A stretch of 64,000 bases of DNA from Amycolatopsis rifamycinica (GCF_000695625.1 NZ_JMQI01000024.1:124001-188000); one strand, 5' to 3'. Counted from the stretch's first letter, positions 54,656-64,000 are shown. Notes: generated by a model from the sequence alone, not told the origin. Program-made: numbers and translations.

Positions 54656-55591
54656 TCACTTGCGGGGCAGGCCCTGGGGGTTCACCTCGGACGCGGGCAG
54701 CGCCTCCGAAGTCAGGTTCCAGCGCTTGAGGACCTCGGCGTACTGCCCGTTCCCGATCACCGTCTCCAGCGCCTGCTGCAGCGCCTTCACCAGGCCGCTG
54801 TCCTTCTTCGTCATCGCGGCGATGTCCGCGGGGATGGTGCCGCCGCCCGAAACCGTGCCGACGATCTTCGTCCTGCCGTCCACGGCGACGTGGTAGGCCG
54901 CGGTCGGGTTCGGGCCGACGTAGACGTCGATGCGGCCGGACTGCAGCGCGAGGTAGTAGTCGGAGGTCACCTGGTAGTACTGGAACTTCACCGGGGCCAG
55001 CCCGGCCGCCTTGTTCTGCTGGTCCCACCGCAGCAGGATCTGCTCCTGGTTCGTCCCGGCGCCGATCCCGACGGTCAGGCCGGCGATGTCCTTGGGCTCC
55101 TTCACCACGATGTTCTTCTCGTTCTTCACCTCGAACGCGATGGTGTCCCTGCGGTAGGTGGCGAAGTCGTACTTGTCCTTGCGCTCCTCGGTCACGGTGA
55201 TGTTGGAGAACCCGGCGTCGAACTGCCGGTTCTCGACCGAGAGGAACAGGTTCTCCCACGACGACGCCCGCAGGTCGAGCTTCAGCCCGAGCACGTCGGC
55301 GACCAGCTGCGCCAGGTCGGGCTCGACGCCGATGACCGTCTTGTCGTCGTCCGCGCGGAACGACAGCGGCGGCGTGCCGTTGCCGGTGGTCCCGGCGACC
55401 AGGCTGCCGCGGGCCCGGATGTCCGCGGGCACGAGCGCGGCGATCGCGTCCACCTTCTGCGCCCGGACGCGGTTCTGGTTCGCGGTGATGTTCACCCCGC
55501 CCGGCCGGTCCGCCGGAGCCGTGGCGGCTTCCGGGCTGCCGCACGCGGCGAGCGCGAACACCGAAGCGAGCAGGAGCGTGCGCAGTCTCAT
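54656..55591 (-). CDS. Polar amino-acid ABC transporter substrate-binding lipoprotein
   Basis: A 311-residue lipoprotein. The lipobox is FALAACGSPE (Cys near residue 17), followed by a periplasmic-binding domain of SBP family 3. GTTGNGTPPLSFRADDDKTV, GVEPDLAQLVADVLGLKLDL and IDVYVGPNPTAAYHV are typical. AGGAGAACG precedes the ATG at 55591. It ends the minus-strand transporter operon. Substrate is a polar or sulfur-containing amino acid by family; the precise ligand is not visible. Confidence 0.9.
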   Translation of the reverse strand: MRLRTLLLASVFALAACGSPEAATAPADRPGGVNITANQNRVRAQKVDAIAALVPADIRARGSLVAGTTGNGTPPLSFRADDDKTVIGVEPDLAQLVADVLGLKLDLRASSWENLFLSVENRQFDAGFSNITVTEERKDKYDFATYRRDTIAFEVKNEKNIVVKEPKDIAGLTVGIGAGTNQEQILLRWDQQNKAAGLAPVKFQYYQVTSDYYLALQSGRIDVYVGPNPTAAYHVAVDGRTKIVGTVSGGGTIPADIAAMTKKDSGLVKALQQALETVIGNGQYAEVLKRWNLTSEALPASEVNPQGLPRK

Positions 55592-55599
55592 CGTTCTCC

Positions 55600-56367
55600 T
55601 CAAAGTACTTTCTCCACAAAGGCCCGGGTGCGGGCGTGACGGGGGTGGTCGAGGACTTCGGCGGGGGTGCCCTGTTCGACCACGCGGCCTTCGTCCAGGA
55701 AGACGACGGCGTCGGCGACTTCGCGCGCGAAGCCCAGCTCATGGGTGACGACGACCATGGTCGTGCCCGCCTTCGCCAGGTCGCGGATCACTTCCAGGAC
55801 CTCGCCGACCAGCTCGGGGTCGAGGGCGGAGGTGGGTTCGTCGAAGAGCAGGACGTCCGGTTCGAGGGCCAGCGCCCGCGCGATCGCGACGCGCTGCTGC
55901 TGGCCGCCGGACAGCCGCCGCGGGTACTCCCCGGCCTTCTCCGCGAGCCCGACGCGCGCGAGCAGCTCGCGGGCCTTGGTTTCGGCTTCGGCGCGCGACC
56001 GGCGTTGCGCGGAGATCGGCGCCTCGACGACGTTCTCCAGCACGGTCAGGTGCCCGAACAGGTTGAAGTTCTGGAAGACGAACCCGATCTTCGTGCGCTG
56101 CTTGAGGATTTCGCGTTCCTTGAGCTCGTGCAGGCGGTCGCCGGCCCGGCGGTACCCCATCAGCTCGCCACCGACGCTGATGAAGCCGCGGTCGGCGCGT
56201 TCGAGGTGGTTGATCAGCCGCAGCAAGGTCGACTTCCCGGACCCGGACGGTCCCAGGAGGACGGTCACTTCCCCGTGCCGGACCTGGAGATCGACACCGT
56301 CGAGGACGGTCAGCGCGCCGAAGCTCTTGTGCACGCCCCGGACGTCCACCATGTACTCCCCGCTCAT
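55600..56367 (-). CDS. Amino-acid ABC transporter ATP-binding protein
   Basis: A 255-residue ATPase of the GlnQ/TcyN type. Walker A is [19 protein letters not shown], the Q-loop is [14 protein letters not shown], the signature is [16 protein letters not shown], Walker B is [15 protein letters not shown] and the switch His is [10 protein letters not shown]. The start overlaps the permease stop (ATGA). Confidence 0.95.
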   Translation of the reverse strand: MSGEYMVDVRGVHKSFGALTVLDGVDLQVRHGEVTVLLGPSGSGKSTLLRLINHLERADRGFISVGGELMGYRRAGDRLHELKEREILKQRTKIGFVFQNFNLFGHLTVLENVVEAPISAQRRSRAEAETKARELLARVGLAEKAGEYPRRLSGGQQQRVAIARALALEPDVLLFDEPTSALDPELVGEVLEVIRDLAKAGTTMVVVTHELGFAREVADAVVFLDEGRVVEQGTPAEVLDHPRHARTRAFVEKVL

Positions 56368-57230
56368 GCGCCACGCCCCAGGCGGCGTTCGGTGTAGTAC
56401 TGCACGACCGAGAGCACCGTGGTCAACGCGAGGTACCAGGCGGTGGCGACGAGCAGCAGCGGGATCACGCGGCCGCTGCGCGTGTAGATCACCTGGACCT
56501 GGTAGAACAGCTCGGGCAGGGCCATCACGTAGACCACCGACGTCGACTTCAGCAGGCCGACGATCTCGTTGGCCGCGGTGGGCACGATCGTGCGCATCGC
56601 CTGCGGCAGCACGATCCTCCGGAACTGCCGCCCGGCCGGGATGCCCAGCGCCGCGGCGGCTTCGTGCTGCCCCGCGTCGACCGAAAGGAACCCGGCGCGC
56701 ACGATCTCCGCGGCGTAGGCCCCCTGGTGCAGGGCGAGCCCGAGACCGGCGGCCAGGAACGGCGGGATGAGGCTCATCGTGCCCACGGAGACGAACGACG
56801 GCCCGAACGGGATCCCGAAGGAGATCTCGTTGTACAGGATCGCCAGGTTGTACCAGAACAGCAGCTGCAGGATGAGCGGGACCGACCGGAAGATCCACGT
56901 GTAGGTCCAGCTCACCGCGCGCAGCAACGGGTTGCGGGAAATGCGCATCAAGGCCAGAACGGTCCCGAGGAGGAATCCGGCGACCACGCCGAACGCCGTC
57001 AGCTCCAGGGTCAGCGCGACCGCTTCCAGGATCGATTTCTGGAAGACGAACCGCGCGAACGTCGGCCAGTCGAACGCCTTGTTGGTCACCAGCGCGTGCC
57101 CGGCCATCGCCACCAGCACCGCCACGACCACGGCGGCGATCCAGGTCAGCGGATGCCGGGCCGGCACGATCTTCAGTGCCTCCTCCGGGGCCGCGGCGGG
57201 CGCGGGCCGGGTGCCGAGATCGCTGGTCAT
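56364..57230 (-). CDS. Amino-acid ABC transporter permease
   Basis: A 288-residue HisM/GlnP-type permease. A 30-residue polar N-terminus precedes several helices. [20 protein letters not shown] starts the transport domain and the EAA loop is [40 protein letters not shown] is the conserved helix 3 region. It overlaps the GNAT gene by four bases upstream and the ATPase by four downstream. Confidence 0.93.
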   Translation of the reverse strand: MTSDLGTRPAPAAAPEEALKIVPARHPLTWIAAVVVAVLVAMAGHALVTNKAFDWPTFARFVFQKSILEAVALTLELTAFGVVAGFLLGTVLALMRISRNPLLRAVSWTYTWIFRSVPLILQLLFWYNLAILYNEISFGIPFGPSFVSVGTMSLIPPFLAAGLGLALHQGAYAAEIVRAGFLSVDAGQHEAAAALGIPAGRQFRRIVLPQAMRTIVPTAANEIVGLLKSTSVVYVMALPELFYQVQVIYTRSGRVIPLLLVATAWYLALTTVLSVVQYYTERRLGRGA

Positions 57231-57712
57231 CTCGCGCCCACCGCGGCAGGAAGCGCTTTCGAGAACGACAACCGCGTCCTGGGGACGGCGTCGACGTCGA
57301 AGTGCGGGGTGTAGCCGGTGGCCAGGTAGAGCCCACGCGCCTCGGGCTGGTTCGGGCCCGTGGTCAGGTGGATCCGCGTGTACCCGCGGCTCGCGGCTTC
57401 GGCCTCCAGCTCGGCGACGACGCGGCGCGCCAGCCCCCGGCCGCGGTGCGCGCGGTGCGTCCAGATCCGTTTGAGCTCGGCGGTTTCGCCGTCGTAGCGC
57501 TGGAACGCGCCGCCGGCGACGGCCTGGCCGCCGTGCAGGAGCAGCAGCAGACCACCCTCGGGCGGGGAGAAATGCTCGGCGGGGTATTCCCGGAGCTTGT
57601 GGTGCTCGTCGACGAGCGCGCGGCGGTATCGCGTCGCGTATTCGCGGGCCAGGTCGTCGAGCAACGGCCGGACCCGCGGATCAGACTGGGCGACCCAGAC
57701 GGATTCGGGCAT
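57227..57712 (-). CDS. GNAT family N-acetyltransferase
   Basis: A 161-residue GNAT protein. The acetyl-CoA motif is [20 protein letters not shown], followed by [20 protein letters not shown]. The ATG at 57712 follows GGAGCAGG and matches the usual family start; an upstream in-frame ATG at 57784 falls at the predicted transcription start. As first gene of an amino-acid importer operon beside flavin monooxygenases it recalls SnaA, which N-acetylates S-alkyl-cysteines in Bacillus. That link is inference. Confidence 0.9.
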   Translation of the reverse strand: MPESVWVAQSDPRVRPLLDDLAREYATRYRRALVDEHHKLREYPAEHFSPPEGGLLLLLHGGQAVAGGAFQRYDGETAELKRIWTHRAHRGRGLARRVVAELEAEAASRGYTRIHLTTGPNQPEARGLYLATGYTPHFDVDAVPRTRLSFSKALPAAVGAR

Positions 57713-58122
57713 GGGAATACCTGCTCCGGAAAAGGGGAAATGGGGAGGAAGGCGTCCGGGCACGGGACGCTTTTCCGCTGACATCCCCGACTTTAGGAAC
57801 CCGGACCGGCCCGGGTCAACGAGCCCGCCGCGAGTTCCAGATCCTGGAAGCACACGCCTCCGCGGGGGCGATTCCGTGGCCCACGTAGCTGATCGAGGCC
57901 GTCATCGTGCGGGGTGCGTACACCGGCGTGCCGTGACCCGGGACATGGAGTCGACGATCGCCCCGCGTCGTCGCTCGCGGCTCCGGCCGGTCCGGCGCCG
58001 GCCCGGTCGTGCACGGGTGACCCGCGTTTTATTCCCGGCGTCCCAGCAGTTGGCCGGTCGCGCCCGAGGCGCGGAATCCGGCGCACACTACGGACGTCGG
58101 CCGAGGAGAAGGGACAGCCCGG
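57713..58122. other. Divergent intergenic region
   Basis: No gene is recognised in these 410 bases. The left part holds the promoter of the GNAT-transporter operon. On the right, GAGGAGAAGGG is the ribosome site of the first monooxygenase. Short open frames here are Arg/Pro/Gly-rich shadows. No riboswitch could be recognised by eye. Confidence 0.5.
57790..57819 (-). promoter_or_regulatory. Promoter of the GNAT-ABC transporter operon
   Basis: On the minus strand TTGACC (57819-57814), an 18-base spacer and TAAAGT (57795-57790) form a good housekeeping promoter. The predicted start near 57783 leaves a leader of about 70 bases before the GNAT ATG. Confidence 0.6.
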
Positions 58123-59328
58123 ATGGCTTCAGGAACCGGACCGCGGATCGCCGTCGCGCTGGACGGGGCGGGGTGGCACCCCGCCGCGTGGCGCGAACCG
58201 GACGCACGGCCGCGTGAGCTGCTCACCGCCGGCTACTGGACCGAGCTGGTCCGGGAGGCCGAGTCGGGCAAGCTGGACTTCGTCACCATCGAAGACTCCC
58301 TGGCCCTGCAGACCGTCAGCTACCTCGACCAGCCGGGCGAGCGCACCGACATCGTCCAGGGCCGGCTCGACGCCGTGCTGGTCGCCGCCCGCGTCGCCCC
58401 GCTCACCTCGCACATCGGGCTGGTGCCGACCGCCGTGGTCACCCACACCGAGCCGTTCCACCTGTCCAAGGCGATCGCCACGCTCGACTACGTCAGCACC
58501 GGCCGGGCCGGGGTCCGCGTCCAGGTCGCCGGCCGGGCCGCCGACAACCGGCACTTCGGCCGCCGCCGGTTCGGCGAGTTCCGGCTGGAGGACTCGGCCG
58601 AACCGGACCGGCCCAGCCCGCTCGCCGACCTGTTCGACGAGGCCGCGGACTACGTCGAGGTGCTGCGGCGGCTGTGGGACAGCTGGGAGGACGACGCCGA
58701 GATCCGCGACGTCGCCACCGGCCGCTTCGTCGACCGCGAGAAGCTGCACTACATCGACTTCGAGGGACGCTGGTTCTCGGTCAAGGGCCCGTCGATCACC
58801 CCGCGCCCGCCCCAGGGCCAGCCGCCGGTCAGCTCGCTGGCCCACGCCGCGATTCCCTACCGGCTCGCCGCCCGCGCCGCCGACGTCGTCTACGTGACGC
58901 CCTTCGACCGCGCGCAGGCCGGCGAGATCGTCTCCGCGGTGCGCGAGGAGCAGGAGAAGGCGGGCCGCGGCGGCGAAACCCTGCACGTCTTCGGCGACGT
59001 CGTGGTGTTCCTCGACGAGACCGAGCAGGCCGCCGCCGACCGCAAGGCCCGCCTCGACGACCGGTTCGGCGCGGAGTACACCTCCGACGCGTACGTCTTC
59101 ACCGGTACCCCGGCCGGCCTCGCCGACCTGCTGCTCGACTGGCAGCAAGCCGGGCTCTCCGGCTTCCGCCTGCGGCCCGGCGCGGTCCCGCACGACCTGA
59201 TCGCCATCACCCGCGGCCTGGCCCCGGAGCTGAGGGCCCGCGGGCTGTTCCGCACCGAATACGAGGCGAGCACCCTGCGGGGCCTGCTCGGCCTTTCCCG
59301 GCCCGCCAACCGCTACGCCGCCGTCTGA
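58123..59328 (+). CDS. LLM class flavin-dependent monooxygenase (NtaA/SnaA-like)
   Basis: A 401-residue luciferase-like FMN monooxygenase of the large NtaA/DszA/SnaA branch. VREAESGKLDFVTIEDSLAL near residue 45, IGLVPTAVVTHTEPFHLSKA and ATLDYVSTGRAGVRVQVAGR near residue 125 are family-like. Such enzymes oxidise C-S or C-N bonds with reduced flavin supplied by a partner reductase, which is not in the window. The second monooxygenase follows 13 bases later. Confidence 0.9.
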   Translation: MASGTGPRIAVALDGAGWHPAAWREPDARPRELLTAGYWTELVREAESGKLDFVTIEDSLALQTVSYLDQPGERTDIVQGRLDAVLVAARVAPLTSHIGLVPTAVVTHTEPFHLSKAIATLDYVSTGRAGVRVQVAGRAADNRHFGRRRFGEFRLEDSAEPDRPSPLADLFDEAADYVEVLRRLWDSWEDDAEIRDVATGRFVDREKLHYIDFEGRWFSVKGPSITPRPPQGQPPVSSLAHAAIPYRLAARAADVVYVTPFDRAQAGEIVSAVREEQEKAGRGGETLHVFGDVVVFLDETEQAAADRKARLDDRFGAEYTSDAYVFTGTPAGLADLLLDWQQAGLSGFRLRPGAVPHDLIAITRGLAPELRARGLFRTEYEASTLRGLLGLSRPANRYAAV

Positions 59329-59341
59329 GGAGGCCCCCGAG

Positions 59342-60685
59342 ATGACCCGCAAGCAGATCCACCTCGCGGCGCACTTCCCCGGCGTCAACAACACGACCGT
59401 GTGGAGCGACCCCGAAGCCGGCAGCCACATCGAATTCAGCTCCTTCGTCAGGCTCGCGCAGACCGCCGAGCGCGCGAAGTTCGACTTCTTCTTCCTCGCC
59501 GAGGGCCTGCGGCTGCGCGAGCAGAACGGGCAGATCTACGACCTCGACGTCGTCGGCCGTCCGGACACCTTCACCGTGCTGTCCGCGCTGGCCGCGGTCA
59601 CCGAGCGGCTCGGACTGGCCGGCACGATCAACTCGACGTTCAACGAGCCGTTCGAGGTGGCCCGCCAGTTCGCCTCGCTGGACCACCTTTCGGCCGGGCG
59701 CGCCGCGTGGAACGTCGTCACGTCGTGGGACGCCTTCACCGGCGAGAACTTCCGCCGCGGCGGGTTCCTGCCCCAGGACCAGCGCTACGAGCGCGCCGAG
59801 ACGTTCCTGCGCACCGCGTGGGAGCTGTTCGACTCCTGGCGCGGCGACGAGCTCGCCGCCGACGCCGGGACCGGCGTGTTCCTGCGCGACTCGGAAGCGG
59901 GTGCCTTCGCCCACCACGACGCGCACTTCGACATCGAGGGCCGGTTCCCGGTGCCGCGCAGTCCCCAGGGCCGTCCGGTGATCATCCAGGCGGGTGACTC
60001 CGACGAGGGCCGCGAGTTCGCCGCGGCCACCGCCGACGCGATCTTCAGCCGCTACGGCACCCTCGAAGCCGGGCAGGCGTTCTACTCCGACGTCAAGGGC
60101 CGCCTGGCGAAGTACGGCCGCACGCCGGAGCAGCTGGTGATCCTGCCGGCGGCGACGTTCGTCCTCGGCGACACCGACGCCGACGCCCACGAGCGCGCCC
60201 ACGTCGTGCGGCGGCAGCAGGTCAGCGGGCAGACGGCGATCAAGTTCCTCGAACAGGTCTGGAACACCGACCTGTCCGGCCACGACCCCGAAGGCCCGCT
60301 GCCCGCGACGGACCCGGTGGTCGACGGCTCCACGATCGCCCCCGGCCGCGCCAGCGTCCGGATGTACCGCGACCCCGTGGCCACGGCCCGCGAATGGCGG
60401 CAGCTGGCGGAGGCGAAGAACCTGTCCACCCGCGACCTGATCATCGAGGTCACCGGCAGGCAGACGTTCATCGGCTCCCCGGCCACGGTGGCGGCGGCGA
60501 TCGACGACCTGGTCCAAGCCGACGCGAGCGACGGCTTCATCCTGGTCCCGCACGTCACCCCCGGCGGCCTCGACGAGTTCGCCGACACGGTGGTGCCCCT
60601 GCTGCAGGAGCGCGGCTCGTTCCGGACGGAGTACACCGGCTCGACCCTGCGTGAGCACCTCGGGATCGAGGCGCCCCGGGGCTAG
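59342..60685 (+). CDS. NtaA/DszA-type flavin-dependent monooxygenase
   Basis: A 447-residue monooxygenase with strong NtaA/DszA/CmoJ character. HLAAHFPGVNNTTVWSDP, AERAKFDFFFLAEGLRLRE, QFASLDHLSAGRAAWNVVTS and PQGRPVIIQAGDSDEGREFA are typical. In this group members include nitrilotriacetate monooxygenase, dibenzothiophene-sulfone monooxygenase and the CmoJ enzyme of S-alkyl-cysteine breakdown. It is cotranscribed with the preceding gene. The adjacent amino-acid importer and GNAT favour a sulfur amino-acid substrate. Confidence 0.92.
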   Translation: MTRKQIHLAAHFPGVNNTTVWSDPEAGSHIEFSSFVRLAQTAERAKFDFFFLAEGLRLREQNGQIYDLDVVGRPDTFTVLSALAAVTERLGLAGTINSTFNEPFEVARQFASLDHLSAGRAAWNVVTSWDAFTGENFRRGGFLPQDQRYERAETFLRTAWELFDSWRGDELAADAGTGVFLRDSEAGAFAHHDAHFDIEGRFPVPRSPQGRPVIIQAGDSDEGREFAAATADAIFSRYGTLEAGQAFYSDVKGRLAKYGRTPEQLVILPAATFVLGDTDADAHERAHVVRRQQVSGQTAIKFLEQVWNTDLSGHDPEGPLPATDPVVDGSTIAPGRASVRMYRDPVATAREWRQLAEAKNLSTRDLIIEVTGRQTFIGSPATVAAAIDDLVQADASDGFILVPHVTPGGLDEFADTVVPLLQERGSFRTEYTGSTLREHLGIEAPRG

Positions 60686-60701
60686 GGTCCGCTTCGGACA
60701 G

Positions 60702-61838
60702 TCACAGCGCCGCTCGTTCGATGGTGGCCGCCGCGTCGGCCGTGGTGCGTCCGTGGACGGCGGGGCGGCCGCCGTAGGGGTCCTGGTCGGTCCACAGTGC
60801 CGTGGGCGCGGCGGCGCGCACCACCGGCACGACTTCGGCGGCGAAGCGTTCGAGCATGTCCAGCTGCTGCTCGTGCGGGATCATCGTGGGCAGACTGAAC
60901 GACTGCAGGTCGTGCCCGTAGGCTTCGTGCCACCACAGGATCTTCTCGGCGATCTGCTGTGGGCTGCCGACCAGTACCGGGCCGCGCGCGATGGCGTCGT
61001 CGACCGTCGGGAACTCCATCGGGTTGCCCGGCGTGTGGTTCCCCGGCTGGTTGAAGAACTCGACGATCTTCTCGTAGGTCGGGCCGAACGCCTCGCGCGC
61101 TTCCTGCGTGGTGTCGGCCAGGTACAGGAACCCGGCACCGGCGCCGACGAAGGCGAACCGCGGGTCGTGGCCGTGTTCGGCGTGGTGCTTGCGGTAGTGC
61201 TCGATGAGCACGGTGTACCGGTCCCGTGGCTGGAGGGCGTTGGCCGAGAACAACGGGTCACCCCACTTCGCCGCCAGCTCGGCCGAGGTCAGCGTGGTCG
61301 CCGAGCCGTGCCAGATCCGCGGCGCGCCCGCGAACGGACGCGGCAGGCTGGTGACCCCGTGCAGCGGACCGCGGAACCGGCCTTCCCAGTCGAGGTCCTC
61401 TTCCCGCCAGAGCCGCCTCAGCAGCTCGTACTTTTCCGCGAGCGCGTCCCACTGGTCGCCGTCGCCGATGCCGAACATCGGCAGCTGACGCAGTTCGTTG
61501 CCCTTGCCGATCACCAGTTCCAGCCGTCCGCGGGAGAGCTGGTCGACCGTGGCGTAGTCCTCGGCCACCCGCAGCGGATCGTGGATCGACAGGACCGAGA
61601 CCCCGGTCTGGATCCGCACCCGGCTCGTCGTCGCGGCGATCGCGCCGAGCAGCACGGTGACGCCGCTGCTCAGGAACTGCCCCGCGTGCCGTTCGCCGAG
61701 CGCGACGGCGTCGAACCCGAATTCCTCCGCGTAGCGCGCCGACGTGAGCGCTTGGGCGAAGCGCTCGTCGGGGCGGATCCGGCGACCGGTCACCGGATTC
61801 GTCAAGTGGGGCAGGATGTCCAGGACCTGGAATCTCAT
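60702..61838 (-). CDS. LLM class flavin-dependent oxidoreductase
   Basis: A 378-residue luciferase-like oxidoreductase. ARYAEEFGFDAVALGERHAG, TSRVRIQTGVSVLSIHDPLR and DQLSRGRLELVIGKGNEL are the core motifs; PVLVGSPQQIAEKILWWHE is the usual C-terminal part. It converges with the NtaA-type gene (16 bases between stops) and is divergent from the monooxygenase pseudogene. It probably belongs to the same sulfur or carbon scavenging set. Confidence 0.9.
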   Translation of the reverse strand: MRFQVLDILPHLTNPVTGRRIRPDERFAQALTSARYAEEFGFDAVALGERHAGQFLSSGVTVLLGAIAATTSRVRIQTGVSVLSIHDPLRVAEDYATVDQLSRGRLELVIGKGNELRQLPMFGIGDGDQWDALAEKYELLRRLWREEDLDWEGRFRGPLHGVTSLPRPFAGAPRIWHGSATTLTSAELAAKWGDPLFSANALQPRDRYTVLIEHYRKHHAEHGHDPRFAFVGAGAGFLYLADTTQEAREAFGPTYEKIVEFFNQPGNHTPGNPMEFPTVDDAIARGPVLVGSPQQIAEKILWWHEAYGHDLQSFSLPTMIPHEQQLDMLERFAAEVVPVVRAAAPTALWTDQDPYGGRPAVHGRTTADAAATIERAAL

Positions 61839-61992
61839 CGCGCGGCTCCGTCCGCTCGGTGGAACCCGATCATCGTGCCGCCGGTGGGCCTCGTGCCGTC
61901 AAGTCGTTCCACCCGGCGGGCATCCTTCCCCGCCGCGGCGCTCACGACCCACAATCGCGATCGGACACCCGGACCGGACAGGAGGAACGCCC

Positions 61993-62890
61993 GTGGCTGA
62001 CATCCCCCTGTCGGTGCTCGACCTCGTCCCGGTCAGTTCCGGATCCGGTGTGGCCGAAGCGGTCCGCAACACCGTCGACCTCGCCCGGCAGGCCGAACGC
62101 TTCGGCTACCACCGCTACTGGTTCGCCGAACACCACCTCAACCCCGGCGTGGCCGGGGCGTCCCCGCCGGTCCTGATCGCCCTCGTGGCCGGGGCCACCG
62201 ACCGGATCCGGCTCGGCTCCGCGGGCGTCCAGCTCGCCCACCGCACGCCCTTGGCGGTGGTCGAAGAATTCGGTCTCCTCGAAGCACTGCATCCCGGGCG
62301 GCTCGACCTCGGGCTCGGCCGCAGCGGCAAGCAGCTGGTCCGCGAATACGCGGCGGCGGCCCCGCGACCGGCGCCCGCCCCGGCGGCCAACGGCCTGCCC
62401 ATCCCGGCGAAACCCGACTTCAGCGGCCTCGCCCGGTCACCCCGCCTCGGCCTGACGTTCGCGCTGCTGCAGCAACCCGGCGCCGAGTCCCCCGACTACG
62501 GTGAGCAGGTCGACGACATCCTCGCCCTGCTCTACGGCACCTACCGCGCCGCCGACGGGCTGGAAGCCCACGCCGTGCCCGGCGAAGGCGCCCGGCCCCA
62601 GATCTGAATCCTGCGGTTCGCCGCCAACTACCACGTCAGCCCGTCCAGCGTGCTCGAAGCCGTCGACGCCTACCGGCAGGCGTTCCAGCCCTCGGACGAA
62701 CTCCCCCGCCCGCACGTCGCGGTGTCCGCGGACGTGGTCGTCGCCGACGACGCCACCGCGCGGCACCTGGCGTCTGCGGCAGCTGCAGGAGGCGACCGGC
62801 GCGGACGAGCTCGTCATCACGACCATCACCCATGCGCACACCGACCGCGTGCGGTCCTACGAACTGCTCGCCGAACACTGGAACCGCTGA
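61993..62890 (+). pseudogene. LLM class (MsnO8-like) flavin oxidoreductase, decayed
   Basis: The GTG at 61993 (AGGAGG seven bases upstream) starts PLSVLDLVPVSSGSG, a normal luciferase-like frame including RYWFAEHHLNPGVAG and ALHPGRLDLGLGRSGKQLV. At 62605 a TGA stands where the family has the Trp of the IWILGSSAG stretch, and about 15 following residues are missing in frame (RFAANYHVSPSSVLEAVDAY resumes). After ATARHLA near 62770 about 60 residues are lost with a frame change; LRQLQEATGADELVITTITH then runs to the true stop at 62890. Three lesions mark a real pseudogene. Confidence 0.85.
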
Positions 62891-63073
62891 CCGATGGCTG
62901 CGCGTCACCGCAGGTCAGGGCCGGGAACAGGGTGGCCCGGTTGCCGGGGCCGCCGCGCCGAACACCTGCCGCAGCCGCGGCGACGGGGAAACAAAATCGT
63001 CACGGACCGCCCACTTCCGGCCGTCGCCGGCGTCAGTACTGCGAACGCCGCGACGAGGAAGAGGGACACGACA

Positions 63074-64000
63074 GTGGGCATGGCTGCTGCGGAGCTGCTG
63101 GGGAGGGCTCGTGCCGGGGACGGTGAAGCGTTTCGTGAGCTGATCGGACCGTATCGCCGTGAGCTCCACGTGCACTGCTACCGGATGCTGGGGTCTTTCC
63201 AGGACGCCGAGGACGCGCTTCAGGACACGCTGCTGTCGGCGTGGCAGCACGTCGGGGCGTTCGAGGAGCGGGCGTCCGTCCGCACGTGGCTGTACCGCAT
63301 CGCCACCAACCGGTGCCTCGACGTGCTGCGCTCGGCGAGCCGCCGTCCGGCGGTGGACTGGGACGTTCCCGGCACCGAGCTGCCGGAGCCGAGCCGGCTC
63401 GGTGAGGTCGCCTGGCTCGAGCCCTACCCGGACGCGCTGCTCGACGGCGGACTGGGCGCGCCGCCCGGCCCGGCGGTCCGGTACGAACAGCTCGAGGCCA
63501 TTTCGCTGGCGTTCGTGACCGCGCTCCAGACGCTGCCGCCCCGGCAGCTCGCGGTGCTGATCCTGCGGGACGTGCTCGGCTACCGCGCCAAGGAAGTCGC
63601 GGACCTGCTCGGCACGACCGTGGAATCGATCACCAGCGCGTTGAAACGCGCCCGCGGCGGGTTGCCGCGCCGGCCGCCGGACGGAGGCCGGGAACCCGCT
63701 CCGTCACCCGGGTCACCGGCCGAGCAGGAGCTGGTGGCGAAGTTCGTCCGCGCGTACTCGTCGTACGACCTCCAAGCCCTCCTGGCCCTGCTGACCGACG
63801 ACGTCCGCGTGTCCATGCCGCCGGTTCCCCTCGAGTACCACGGCCGGGCGGCTGTCGAACGCTTCTACACCACCATGCTGAACCCCGCCTGGGGCTACGA
63901 CTTCGTCCCGACGCGCGCGAACGGCCAGCCGGCGCTGGGCACCTACCTGCGCGCCCCGACCGGGATCCGCCACGGTGCCGGGCTGGTCGTCCTGACCCTC
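63074..64000 (+). CDS. ECF RNA polymerase sigma factor with SnoaL-like C-terminus, 3' partial
   Basis: The gene runs off the window; 309 residues are visible from the GTG at 63074 (GAGGGA upstream; ATG at 63080 also possible). Region 2 contains LHVHCYRMLGSFQDAEDALQ and SVRTWLYRIATNRCLDVLRS. Region 4 contains LQTLPPRQLAVLILRDVLGY and KEVADLLGTTVESITSALKR. From about residue 215 a SnoaL-like domain begins (LVAKFVRAYSSYDLQALLAL). This matches the SigG/SigJ type, whose C-terminal domain replaces a separate anti-sigma factor. Confidence 0.92.
   Translation, partial: MGMAAAELLGRARAGDGEAFRELIGPYRRELHVHCYRMLGSFQDAEDALQDTLLSAWQHVGAFEERASVRTWLYRIATNRCLDVLRSASRRPAVDWDVPGTELPEPSRLGEVAWLEPYPDALLDGGLGAPPGPAVRYEQLEAISLAFVTALQTLPPRQLAVLILRDVLGYRAKEVADLLGTTVESITSALKRARGGLPRRPPDGGREPAPSPGSPAEQELVAKFVRAYSSYDLQALLALLTDDVRVSMPPVPLEYHGRAAVERFYTTMLNPAWGYDFVPTRANGQPALGTYLRAPTGIRHGAGLVVLTL

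Overview
The window is very GC-rich, densely packed DNA with many GTG starts, four-base ATGA/GTGA gene overlaps, LacI/TetR/GntR/SigE-family regulators and ESX-type secretion proteins. This points to a mycelial actinomycete of the Pseudonocardiaceae, probably Amycolatopsis-like. The genus is an inference from gene content; no rRNA or tRNA gene is present to fix it.

Layout. 1-3912: end of a sugar ABC importer (two permeases), a GH4 glycosidase and a FAH-fold sugar-acid enzyme. 4120-7139: a stress-signalling trio (STAS antagonist, GAF-ANTAR, GAF-SpoIIE phosphatase) with SigB/SigF-like promoter motifs. 7169-9582: TetR, a frameshifted flavin oxidoreductase and an isochorismatase-fold hydrolase. 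9675-17577: a catabolic block. A minus-strand operon (MFS, 2-hydroxyacid dehydrogenase, AtuA family, DUF4387, hydrolase) lies under a divergent GntR, followed by a tartrate/malate dehydrogenase with a divergent LysR. 17528-19911: TetR, then a SigE-family sigma factor with a membrane partner broken at a G10 run. 20255-21733 and 33066-34514: secreted arabinofuranosidases (GH62, GH54), both with CBM13 domains and clear operator palindromes.

22714-31817 looks like a DosR/DevR-type dormancy regulon: universal stress protein, DoxX, zinc alcohol dehydrogenase, CBS-BON protein, GAF/GAF histidine kinase and Acg-like nitroreductase. DosR-like boxes (GGGAC-N4-GTCCC) lie between divergent genes. An ArsR-SulP operon is embedded in it.

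34719-43794 has two HSL-family hydrolases (one with Cys as nucleophile), a large LuxR regulator, a PoxB-type pyruvate dehydrogenase with an MFS exporter, and another hydrolase. 43917-51596 is a type VII (ESX) substrate island without core secretion genes. It holds a PPE-like protein, EspC/WXG-like proteins, an EspG chaperone, two YbaB-like proteins and two peptidoglycan-hydrolase-like effectors (SLT and CHAP). It includes a Pro-rich gene made almost wholly of five 57-bp repeats.

51723-54415 encodes two secreted esterases with CBM13 domains; the first has the full architecture of the PET-hydrolase/cutinase family. 54656-62890 combines a GNAT acetyltransferase, a polar amino-acid ABC transporter and four luciferase-like monooxygenases (one a pseudogene), resembling S-alkyl-cysteine salvage clusters. 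The window ends inside an ECF sigma factor with a C-terminal SnoaL-like domain.
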